From Gammaproteobacteria bacterium (GTDB taxonomy: Bacteria; Pseudomonadota; Gammaproteobacteria; UBA6429; Thiohalophilaceae): a stretch of DNA of 35,545 nt. This document shows, one piece after another, positions 28,648 to 35,545 of this stretch. The DNA lies in the NCBI GenBank assembly GCA_029881995.1, contig JAOULO010000035.1, positions 1 through 35,545 on the forward strand. Reading direction: 5' to 3'. The notes under the pieces were generated by a model. It searched no databases and had not been told where the DNA came from. It saw only the letters and a list, made by a program, of their open reading frames with translations. Position numbers and translations under genes: made by a program. Position 1 is the first letter of the stretch. Each line of letters starts with the position of its first letter.

Positions 28648-30543
28648 ATGCTGAATTTCAAAGAACTTTCCCTGCGTCGCGGTCCCCGCGAGCTATTACA
28701 CGATGTCAATGGCACCATCCATCAGGGCCAGAAGGTCGGTATCACTGGAGCCAACGGCACAGGCAAGTCCAGCCTGTTTGCCCTGATCCGCAATGAGTTA
28801 CAGGCCGATACGGGCGAGTTTTCCCTGCCACCCAAAACGGTGATCGCCCATGTTGCACAGGAAACCCCAGCCGTCGAGCACACCGCCATCGACTATGTGA
28901 TGAATGGTGATACCGAGATGCGAGCACTGGAAAAAGAGATAGCTCAGGCAGAACAACAAAATGAAGGCGAGCGCCTGGCTAATCTGTACATGCAAATGGA
29001 AAGTATAGATGGCTATCGTGCCAAAACTCGCGCCTCAGTATTAATGCATGGGCTGGGATTTACAACCGAGCAGGAAACCAATCCAGTAAAAAGTTTTTCT
29101 GGTGGCTGGCGCATGCGACTTAACCTTGCCCAGGCCCTGATGTGCCGTTCGGATCTGTTATTACTCGATGAACCCACCAACCACCTGGACCTCGAGGCCG
29201 TGATCTGGCTGGAAGACTGGTTACGGAGTTATCAGGGTACCTTGTTACTGATCTCCCATGACCGTGACTTTCTGGACAAGATCACCACCCACATTGCCCA
29301 CATCGAACAGGCCGAGCTGACCTTCTATACTGGCAACTACACGGCCTTCGAAAAACGTCGCGCTGAAAAGCTGGCCAACCAGCAATCCGCCTATGAAAAA
29401 CAACAGCGCGAAATCGCCCATATGCAGGATTTTGTACGACGCTTTAAGGCCAAGGCCAGCAAGGCCCGCCAGGCACAAAGCCGTGTTAAGGCACTGGAGC
29501 GCATGGAGCTCATCGCCCAGGCCCATGTCGATTCCCCATTTGATTTTGAATTCAAGCAACCAGACAAAATGCCGGACATGCTGATAAAGCTGGACAAGAT
29601 CGGTGCTGGCTATAATGACACACGCCTGCTGGATAATGTTGAGCTACTCATCCACGCCGGGGATCGCATTGGTCTGTTGGGGCATAACGGTGCAGGCAAA
29701 TCAACACTGATTAAACTCCTGGCGGGAGAGCTGGGCTTGCAGGCCGGTGAACGCAGTGACGCCAAGGATCTGAAGATCGGTTACTTTGCACAGCATCAAC
29801 TGGAACAACTCGATAGTCATGCCAGTCCCTTATTGCATCTACAACGACTCGACCCACGCGCCACTGAACAGAGCCTGCGTAACTTCCTCGGTGGATTTGC
29901 CTTCAACGGAGATTTTGCCGCCTCCCCTGTTGCGCCTATGTCAGGCGGTGAAAAGGCACGCCTGGTGCTTGCCATCCTGGTCTATCAAAAGCCGAATCTA
30001 TTACTGCTCGATGAACCCACCAACCATCTTGACCTGGAAATGCGCCATGCTCTCAGTGTGGCACTGCAGGACTATGTCGGTGCCATGGTCATCGTCTCCC
30101 ATGATCGACACCTGCTTCGCACCGTCACTGATACTTTGCTGCTGGTTGATAGTGGAAAGGTCAGCCCGTTTGAAGGTGATCTTGAAGACTATCGGCAATG
30201 GGTCAAAGACTCTCTCAAACAGGAGACCGACACTGATTCCTCGCAAAGCAATGGCGCAGGCAATAAAAAACAACAACGCCAGGATGCTGCCGAAAAGCGT
30301 AAACTGTTACAACCCTTGCGCAACAAGTTAAAGACACTCGATAAAAAGATCGAAAAACTCAATAGCGAAAAAACTTCGATAGAAAACCAACTGGCCGACA
30401 ACAGTATTTATGATGACAGTAACAAGCAACAACTCAAGACCCTGTTAGAACAACAGGTAAATGTTACTCAGTCATTAGAAGAAACCGAGGAAGAATGGTT
30501 ACTGATTAGTGAAGAAATGGAAGCCTTGCAACAGGATAGTTAA
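28648..30543 (+). CDS. yheS: ABC-F family ATPase (YheS-like)
   Basis: ABC-F proteins bind the ribosome rather than transport solutes; YheS-type members are thought to aid translation of difficult nascent chains. The 631 residues (ATG at 28648; an upstream TTG at 28627 is less likely) contain two ATP-binding cassettes and no membrane helix. The first has Walker A GANGTGKSS, signature FSGGWRMRL and Walker B LLLLDEPTNHLDLE. The second has GHNGAGKST, MSGGEKARL and LLLLDEPTNHLDLE. The inter-domain linker (about 240-310) is charged and helical, and a coiled-coil C-terminal domain (about 545-630) follows. Length and C-terminus fit E. coli YheS (637). The gene is followed 22 bp later by the S4-domain gene. 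Confidence 0.9.
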   Translation: MLNFKELSLRRGPRELLHDVNGTIHQGQKVGITGANGTGKSSLFALIRNELQADTGEFSLPPKTVIAHVAQETPAVEHTAIDYVMNGDTEMRALEKEIAQAEQQNEGERLANLYMQMESIDGYRAKTRASVLMHGLGFTTEQETNPVKSFSGGWRMRLNLAQALMCRSDLLLLDEPTNHLDLEAVIWLEDWLRSYQGTLLLISHDRDFLDKITTHIAHIEQAELTFYTGNYTAFEKRRAEKLANQQSAYEKQQREIAHMQDFVRRFKAKASKARQAQSRVKALERMELIAQAHVDSPFDFEFKQPDKMPDMLIKLDKIGAGYNDTRLLDNVELLIHAGDRIGLLGHNGAGKSTLIKLLAGELGLQAGERSDAKDLKIGYFAQHQLEQLDSHASPLLHLQRLDPRATEQSLRNFLGGFAFNGDFAASPVAPMSGGEKARLVLAILVYQKPNLLLLDEPTNHLDLEMRHALSVALQDYVGAMVIVSHDRHLLRTVTDTLLLVDSGKVSPFEGDLEDYRQWVKDSLKQETDTDSSQSNGAGNKKQQRQDAAEKRKLLQPLRNKLKTLDKKIEKLNSEKTSIENQLADNSIYDDSNKQQLKTLLEQQVNVTQSLEETEEEWLLISEEMEALQQDS

Positions 30544-30565
30544 ATATCAAACAGGTAAAAAAATA

Positions 30566-31285
30566 ATGAGCGAAGCAATACGACTATCCAAACGACTTAT
30601 CCAGTTAATCGGTTGCTCCCGCAGCGAGGCCGAAAAATATATAGAAGGTGGTTGGGTGCGGGTGGATGGCGAAGTAGTGGATGCACCACAGTTCATGGTG
30701 CAGGATCAAAAGGTTGAATTGCATGCCGATGCCACGCTCGAGCCGATTTTACCCATGACCATATTGCTCAACTCACCTGTCGGTTTTGATACCGACGATC
30801 CAGTTGCCACACGACAGCTAATTACACCAGAAACCCGCTGGGCCGATGACAACACCAGCATTCGCACCCTCAAACGTCACTTCGCAGCTTTAATGCCAAC
30901 CGCACCACTACAGGCAGGGGCAACGGGTCTGCTGGTATTTTCCCAGGATAAGCGCGTCGTACAAAGACTGGTGAAAGATACCAAAAAGAACGAACAGGAA
31001 TACACCGTAGAAGTCAGTGGTGAAATAGAAGCCGATGGACTTGAAAAACTCAACCGTGAAATAAAACATAAAGGCTGGCCCCTGCCCAAAGCCAAAGTAA
31101 GCTGGCAAAGTGAAAACCGCCTGCGCTTCGCACTCAAGAACATACAAGCAGGCCAGATCGAGTTTATGTGTCAGAGTGTCGGCCTGACGGTCGTCTCAAT
31201 GGTGCGGATACGTATTGGCAGTGTGCCCCTTGCCAAATTACCGCCAGGGCAATGGCGCTATCTGCCGGTGGGGAAGTTATTTTGA
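30566..31285 (+). CDS. S4/RsuA-family RNA-binding protein lacking the catalytic Asp
   Basis: The 239-residue protein (ATG at 30566 with an AGGT ribosome site) has an N-terminal S4 RNA-binding domain (RLSKRLIQLIGCSRSEAEKY, then GGWVRVDGEVV) and a C-terminal pseudouridine-synthase fold of the RsuA/RluB class. In active enzymes the motif reads GRLDxxTxGLLL. Here the corresponding stretch is PLQAGATGLLVF, with Q116 in place of the catalytic Asp, so pseudouridylation is unlikely. From memory, similar Asp-less proteins occur in other gammaproteobacteria such as Pseudomonas, so this may be a conserved non-enzymatic RNA-binding branch. It sits between an ABC-F ribosome factor and the HrpB helicase, consistent with an RNA or ribosome role. 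Confidence 0.85.
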   Translation: MSEAIRLSKRLIQLIGCSRSEAEKYIEGGWVRVDGEVVDAPQFMVQDQKVELHADATLEPILPMTILLNSPVGFDTDDPVATRQLITPETRWADDNTSIRTLKRHFAALMPTAPLQAGATGLLVFSQDKRVVQRLVKDTKKNEQEYTVEVSGEIEADGLEKLNREIKHKGWPLPKAKVSWQSENRLRFALKNIQAGQIEFMCQSVGLTVVSMVRIRIGSVPLAKLPPGQWRYLPVGKLF

Positions 31286-31314
31286 GATCAATTATTTTCA
31301 TTTAAGCTTATCCC

Positions 31315-33828
31315 ATGCCATTTCCTGTCGACGAACTTCTGCCCCAACTCATTGATACCCTGGTACAGCAACATAATGTGGTGTTACAGGCCCCACCGGG
31401 TGCCGGTAAAACCACTCGGGTACCGCTGGCCCTGCTTGGGGCGAAGTGGCTAGGTAAAAAGAAGATCATCATGCTCGAACCACGTCGTATTGCCGCACGT
31501 GCCGCAGCACGATTTATGGCAAAGAGCCTTGGTGAATCAGTCGGACAGACTGTGGGGTATCGTGTTCGTCTTGATAATAAAACGGGACCCAACACACGCA
31601 TTGAGGTTGTCACCGAGGGCATCCTGACACGCATGTTGCAGGATGACCCGGCACTGGAAAATGTCGGCATCGTTATCTTTGATGAGTTTCACGAACGTAA
31701 TCTCAATTCTGATTTGGGTCTGGCCCTCTGCCTTGATGCACAACAGGGACTACGTGATGATCTACGACTGTTAGTCATGTCTGCCACCCTTGATGAGTCT
31801 TCTGTGGCAAAACTGTTAGGTGATGCCCCAGTGCTGACCAGTGAAGGTCGCAGTTATCCTGTCGAGATCCATTATCAGCCAGTGCAGGCAAACTTTGCGC
31901 GTGATCGACGTGGTTTTTTGCAGGGGCTTACGCGACACATTCTTACCGCACTCAAGCAAGAAGAAGGCAGTGCCCTGGTTTTTTTACCCGGTGTGGGTGA
32001 GATTCGCCAGGTATACGATTCACTACAGGCATCACAACTGGATGATGACATTATCCTTGCGCCCCTGTTCGGACAACTGACCGCAGCGGAACAGGATGCG
32101 GCCATCCAGCCTGCACCCGCAGGTAAACGTAAGCTGGTATTAGCAACCGCCATTGCCGAGACCAGTCTCACCATCGAAGGGATTCGCATTGTGATTGACA
32201 GCGGTCTCATGCGCACACCGCGCTTTGATCCCAGTACCGGTCTTACCCGGCTCGTGACCCTGCCCGTGTCACAGGCCAACGCCGATCAGCGCAGCGGTCG
32301 TGCCGGGCGCACGCAAGCAGGCGTGTGTTATCGCCTGTGGTCTGCGTCAACGCATCTACTGTCACACAGCAACCCGGAAATTATCGACGCCGACCTCGCA
32401 CCCCTCATGCTTGAACTTGCCCAATGGGGTGTGGCCGATGCAAACATGCTGCGTTGGCTTAATGCGCCCCCTGCGCCACACGTGGCACAGGCAAGAGCAT
32501 TATTACAGCAACTGGGTGCACTGGATACGAAGGGCAAGATAACGAAACATGGTGAATCGATGGCACAGTGGGGTGCCCACCCGCGTCTTGCCCACATGAT
32601 GTTACGCGCCAAAGACATCAAAGCCGGAACCGTCGCCTGTGAAGTTGCAGCCTTACTTAACGAACGGGATGTCATGCGCGGTCGTATCCGTGAATCAGAT
32701 TTACGCCTTCGTATTGAGGCCCTGCGTGATCGGCCACGCGGCAATGAATTTGACCAGGCCGCTTTGCGACAGGTGCGTGAAATCGCAAAACAATGGCAAG
32801 CACAGTTAAAAGTAAAGACCGATTCCACACAGGACGACCTGGCACTAACCGGTGTCGTCCTCGCCTATGCCTATCCCGATCGCATCGGTCTTAATCGTGA
32901 TAACACAGGCGGTCGTGATAACTCAGGCACCCGCTATCTGCTCAGTAACGGTCGCGGTGCCATGCTTAACGAAGGTGACATGCTCAGTACGGAAGAATTT
33001 ATTGTCGCGGCCCATCTCGATGGTAGTCGTGAGGCACGCATCTTTCTCGCGGCGGGGATTCACCGCGAACAATTGTTACGCCATCACAGTGATCTTTTGC
33101 AGGAACGCTACTTTGTCAGTTGGGATGATCGCAGTGCCACTGTACAGGCGCGGCGTCAGCAGTGCATGGGTGAAGTCATTATCACTGACAAACCCTGGCT
33201 AGATGCCGATCCCGATGCTATCGAGCAGGCCTTACAGGAGGGCATTCGTACGCAGGGACTGACCTGCCTACCGTGGAATGATACAGCCCGTGAGTTACAG
33301 GCCCGGACCATCTTTTTGCATGATCAGTTGAGTAATGACTGGCCTGACTTTAGTAATGCGGCCTTACTGCAAACACTGGATAAGTGGTTATCGCCCTACC
33401 TCACCGGCATGTCTCGCCTCTCACACCTGCAACAACTTGATATGCATTCTATATTAATGGCCTGCCTGTCCTGGGAACAACAAAGCCAACTCAAGGCACT
33501 GGCACCCACACATATCACCGTCCCCAGCGGTTCAAACGTTCGTCTCGACTATAGCCATTCCCCACCTGTCCTTGCTGTGCGTCTACAGGAAATGTTTGGC
33601 CTCACCGACACCCCCCACATCGCCAATGGCAAAGTCGCCGTGTTACTACACCTGCTCTCACCCGCACGACGTCCCGTACAAATCACACAGGACCTGGCCG
33701 GATTTTGGCAAAGCTCCTATCACGAGGTAAAAAAAGATCTTAAAGGCCGTTACCCAAAACATCATTGGCCGGATGATCCACTGCAGGCACAGGCTACGGC
33801 AAGGGTGAAAAGGAAAGGGGGTGATTAA
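31315..33828 (+). CDS. hrpB: ATP-dependent helicase HrpB
   Basis: HrpB is a DEAH-box helicase related to the RNA helicase HrpA; its physiological role is not well defined. The 837-residue length is standard. Visible motifs are Walker A APPGAGKTT (residues 26-34), motif Ia LEPRRIAARAAA, Walker B D123-E-F-H126, motif III SATLD, and motif VI QRSGRAGRTQAG. The HA2 and HrpB-specific C-terminal domain runs from about 430 to 837. The ATG at 31315 matches homologues, which begin PVxxxLPxL. It follows the S4-domain gene by 29 bp. The gene ends with no hairpin terminator; a short inverted-repeat remnant follows. Confidence 0.96.
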   Translation: MPFPVDELLPQLIDTLVQQHNVVLQAPPGAGKTTRVPLALLGAKWLGKKKIIMLEPRRIAARAAARFMAKSLGESVGQTVGYRVRLDNKTGPNTRIEVVTEGILTRMLQDDPALENVGIVIFDEFHERNLNSDLGLALCLDAQQGLRDDLRLLVMSATLDESSVAKLLGDAPVLTSEGRSYPVEIHYQPVQANFARDRRGFLQGLTRHILTALKQEEGSALVFLPGVGEIRQVYDSLQASQLDDDIILAPLFGQLTAAEQDAAIQPAPAGKRKLVLATAIAETSLTIEGIRIVIDSGLMRTPRFDPSTGLTRLVTLPVSQANADQRSGRAGRTQAGVCYRLWSASTHLLSHSNPEIIDADLAPLMLELAQWGVADANMLRWLNAPPAPHVAQARALLQQLGALDTKGKITKHGESMAQWGAHPRLAHMMLRAKDIKAGTVACEVAALLNERDVMRGRIRESDLRLRIEALRDRPRGNEFDQAALRQVREIAKQWQAQLKVKTDSTQDDLALTGVVLAYAYPDRIGLNRDNTGGRDNSGTRYLLSNGRGAMLNEGDMLSTEEFIVAAHLDGSREARIFLAAGIHREQLLRHHSDLLQERYFVSWDDRSATVQARRQQCMGEVIITDKPWLDADPDAIEQALQEGIRTQGLTCLPWNDTARELQARTIFLHDQLSNDWPDFSNAALLQTLDKWLSPYLTGMSRLSHLQQLDMHSILMACLSWEQQSQLKALAPTHITVPSGSNVRLDYSHSPPVLAVRLQEMFGLTDTPHIANGKVAVLLHLLSPARRPVQITQDLAGFWQSSYHEVKKDLKGRYPKHHWPDDPLQAQATARVKRKGGD

Positions 33829-33847
33829 ATTTAGGGAGGAATTGGGA

Positions 33848-33900
33848 TGGGTCAGAGAATAGTAAATTTTAATATTAGAAACAATTGTTCTCCTGACCCC
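33848..33900. repeat. Short inverted-repeat remnant after hrpB
   Basis: The roughly 53-bp segment has GGGTCAGAGAA at its left end and, inverted, TTCTCCTGACCCC at its right end, enclosing an AT-rich interior. Ends of the GGGTCAG...CTGACCC type are common around small transposable or REP-like elements of gammaproteobacteria, so this is probably a remnant or miniature copy. It may also fold into a hairpin after hrpB. The further 59 bp to the next gene stop show nothing recognisable. Confidence 0.5.
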
Positions 33901-33959
33901 GTTTTACCGACTACCACAAGCAATTATCCGACCATCACCAAGGGCATGTTAAAACCATG

Positions 33960-34649
33960 TTATTGCGGCTTCCTATACGCAAGCACTTCATAAGAAGATA
34001 ACCTGAAATTGGAGTACCTAACCTGATTGCTCTGATTTCCTCCTAAAATTCTAATCAACTTGTCTGTTTTAGAAATATAAAAACCTACATGGTATCCTGA
34101 TGATGAGCCCGTTGACTGATCAGAACCAGTTTTTTTCTTTATAACAACAATACTACCATTAACAGGAACCGTGACAGAAACACCCCATTTCTCCCAGCTC
34201 TTTGCTGCGGCACTGTTTGTTCCCTTGTAACCAGACTGGTTTATTACCCAATTTACGAATGATGAACACCACGGCGTTTCATCATCTGATGCTTTAAGGG
34301 TTGTGGTTTTATGGTACTCAACAATTCTTTTATTATGCTGTCCTGGCAAGGAATCTTCGTGTACGCCTAACTCGGCTACTGCGACTTTCATCCAGGGTGC
34401 CCCTGCTGTAACAATTTGTGGTATCGGTGTAGCCGTTGGTTTTAAACCCAGTGCTTTACGAGTTCTAACTTCTACTATTCCATTCGATGCCAGGCGTTGA
34501 TTTTTTTGGAACTTCATTACAGCCTGTTGCGTTTTACTTTCAAAAATGCCTGTGATTCCAAGTGATGGCGATGGGGTTAATTTTGAATTCAGTAATATCT
34601 GAATTTTACTCACCTCTATTCCCTGATCATTCAACTTAATATGTTTCAT
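33960..34649 (-). CDS. Peptidoglycan-binding protein with CHAP/NlpC-like hydrolase domain
   Basis: The 229-residue protein has no signal peptide. Residues 1-70 form a peptidoglycan-binding type 1 domain (DQGIEVSKIQILLN, GIFESKTQQAVMKFQ, G.VE..T..AL). Residues 84-229 resemble the TIGR02594-type papain-like hydrolase fold: PWCSSFVNW with nucleophile C128, GYHVGFYI with H187, and LGGNQSNQV with N205. It is thus a likely amidase or endopeptidase acting on cell wall. An AAGGAGA ribosome site precedes the ATG. It lies 22 bp after a secreted-protein gene in an AT-richer region next to an IS end. It could be a phage-type endolysin remnant, a secreted effector or a remodelling enzyme; sequence alone does not decide. 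Confidence 0.82.
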   Translation of the reverse strand: MKHIKLNDQGIEVSKIQILLNSKLTPSPSLGITGIFESKTQQAVMKFQKNQRLASNGIVEVRTRKALGLKPTATPIPQIVTAGAPWMKVAVAELGVHEDSLPGQHNKRIVEYHKTTTLKASDDETPWCSSFVNWVINQSGYKGTNSAAAKSWEKWGVSVTVPVNGSIVVIKKKTGSDQSTGSSSGYHVGFYISKTDKLIRILGGNQSNQVRYSNFRLSSYEVLAYRKPQ

Positions 34650-34671
34650 TACACTATCTCTCCTTGTTCAC

Positions 34672-35121
34672 TCATTCCTCAATAAAGGCTTGTACCAGCA
34701 GCCAATCAGCATTTTTTTTAACAAAAACCCATGTACCAATTCGAAACTGGTTACCGTGTTTGTTACAGGCTTTTTTCTGTACCGTTTCTATATTCTGGAT
34801 GTAACTTTTCATCGTGCCTGGAATAGCACTCATACCTGGATCTGTGGCCAGTAACTTTGGAAGAATATTTTTAAACTTGTCTCTATTAATTTGGCGGGAT
34901 GGGCTGTCATCCATGGTTCCACGTACTTCGAGTGGAAACTGGACCATATTGGCTATTTTTTTTACATTTGACTGCATGGCGGCGGTACGAAACTCTTTCC
35001 AGAATTGTTGTGCATTATCTGGACAATGGCTATTTGTTTTAGCAAAACAGGCTGTTGGTATGGTAATGATTACCAGCAGTGTGCTCAGGCTAAATATTCT
35101 ATGAAGTGACCCGCAAGTCAT
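34672..35121 (-). CDS. Secreted protein of unknown function upstream of the hydrolase gene
   Basis: The 149-residue protein has a signal peptide ending in CFA before Lys28, so the mature chain should be periplasmic. The mature part begins with an FWKEFRTAAMQSNVKKIANMVQFPLEV segment and ends in WVFVKKNADWLLVQAF, which together suggest an NTF2-like alpha/beta cone fold, though I cannot name a family. Two mature cysteines are present. The ATG has a perfect AAGGAGG ribosome site. It is the first gene of a two-gene unit with the peptidoglycan hydrolase. A periplasmic protein paired with a wall hydrolase could be its inhibitor, but this is inference from arrangement only. Confidence 0.75.
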   Translation of the reverse strand: MTCGSLHRIFSLSTLLVIITIPTACFAKTNSHCPDNAQQFWKEFRTAAMQSNVKKIANMVQFPLEVRGTMDDSPSRQINRDKFKNILPKLLATDPGMSAIPGTMKSYIQNIETVQKKACNKHGNQFRIGTWVFVKKNADWLLVQAFIEE

Positions 35122-35455
35122 GTTCCAACCTCCTTATCTGCGCCTAATGTGATATACGCCCGTAATTACTTACTCTTATATCTTGTATGGCATTGCTTGT
35201 AAATTGCGATTTGACCGCAAATTTTCTGATCCTGTCATATTTGGCAGGTTTTAGAGTATGCCGCTATCGAGACAAGTATTGGGCTTCAGGGGAGGGAAAT
35301 ATAGTGGTTGAATTCTGTTCAACAAAAAAAGTCAGGATGATGATTCCCGGCTTTTGAGTTACTTCAAATTATGTCAGGCTGGATTTTTCCTCTCACCGCT
35401 CCTACTCCATCAGGTACTGTTATTTTCAATTCAGTAGAATTCAGTAGGGTCAGAC
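35122..35455. other. 334-bp intergenic stretch before the IS end
   Basis: I see no supported gene here. It must contain the leftward promoter for the secreted-protein/hydrolase pair. A GTTGAA-TTCTG-TTCAAC hairpin lies at 35307-35323, followed by A7 and not by T, so it is not a terminator on the plus strand. A tandem 10-bp repeat of AATTCAGTAG is at 35428-35447, close to the IS boundary. Confidence 0.6.
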
Positions 35456-35545
35456 TGAACCTCCCCCAGTTTAACGGACACTTTTAATCGGTAGCAAGCG
35501 CTACCCAAAAGGAGTGTCCCAATGAGCAGAACAGGTAAACGTAAG
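35456..35545 (+). mobile_element. Left end of an IS3-like insertion sequence (truncated by window)
   Basis: From 35456 the sequence reads TGAACCTCCCCCAGTTTAAC followed by GGACAC, the TG...CCCC...GGACA pattern of IS3-family terminal repeats. A short hairpin (GGTAGC-AAGC-GCTACC, 35490-35505), an AAAAGGAG ribosome site and the start of an ORF at 35522 follow at the spacing usual for the first ORF of such elements. The right end and transposase lie outside the window, so the family call rests on the terminus and layout only. Confidence 0.65.
35522..35545 (+). CDS. Start of probable IS transposase OrfA (partial)
   Basis: Only the first eight codons (MSRTGKRK) are in the window. The ATG follows an AAAAGGAG ribosome site at good distance and lies 66 bp inside an IS3-like terminal repeat, which is where the helix-turn-helix OrfA of IS3-family elements begins. 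The basic N-terminus is compatible. The hairpin just upstream of the ribosome site could limit translation initiation. No domain can be seen in so short a piece. Confidence 0.5.

Noticed and set aside
35307-35330. Hairpin GTTGAA-TTCTG-TTCAAC as a terminator
   Set aside because: The stem is only 6 bp, AT-rich and followed by an A tract on the plus strand; on the minus strand the T tract would precede the stem.

Overview
The window is an ordinary-looking chromosomal segment of a gammaproteobacterium of moderate GC content. The evidence is the gene order smc-zipA-ligA with cysZ close by, together with guaA-tadA, sbcB, queF, hrpB and a YheS-type ABC-F protein. Genus cannot be read from the sequence alone. 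There is no CRISPR array, no rRNA or tRNA gene and no prophage. The clearest accessory part is the right edge, from about 33,840 on.

Layout. 1-2,824 (minus) is an operon guaA, tadA and a metallo-beta-lactamase-fold lipoprotein cut by the left edge. 3,058-8,176 (plus) holds an LtaS/MdoB-like membrane sulfatase, a complete GGDEF-EAL c-di-GMP protein and, 17 bp behind it, a second EAL protein that has lost its catalytic motifs. 8,171-15,651 (minus) runs smc, zipA, ligA, a small secreted protein and a zinc-ribbon Nudix hydrolase. A 175-bp inverted-repeat element sits between smc and zipA and contains the smc stop codon. 15,652-15,848 is the divergent smc/queF intergenic region and carries three DnaA-box-like 9-mers at exact 11-bp spacing. 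15,849-19,188 (plus) contains queF, an FGGY kinase, cysZ and a MipA/OmpV porin-like protein.

19,200-22,318 (minus) is sbcB, a ChaN-like lipoprotein and a DUF2452-like protein. 22,466-24,145 (plus) is a compact three-gene set closed by a hairpin terminator: a histidine-rich membrane protein, a HupE/UreJ permease and a small periplasmic protein. It looks like a metal-handling unit. 24,153-26,297 (minus) is a large lipoprotein predicted to be a beta-propeller, with a promoter region that resembles activator-dependent OmpR/PhoB-type promoters. 26,555-28,508 (minus) is a tight operon of YjbR, a membrane protein, a DnaQ-like exonuclease and a DUF924 protein. 28,648-33,828 (plus) is an RNA/ribosome-themed run: ABC-F ATPase, an S4/RsuA-family protein lacking the catalytic Asp, and the HrpB helicase.

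The right edge, 33,840-35,545, is AT-richer. It has a short inverted-repeat remnant, a two-gene unit (secreted protein plus peptidoglycan-binding/amidase-like enzyme), and the left end of an IS3-like insertion sequence with the first eight codons of its first ORF.

No whole new system is evident. The observations most worth checking are the phased DnaA-like boxes before smc, the inverted-repeat element at the smc stop, the two catalytically degenerate enzymes (EAL and RsuA-type), the His-rich/HupE cluster and the possible peptidoglycan hydrolase/partner pair.
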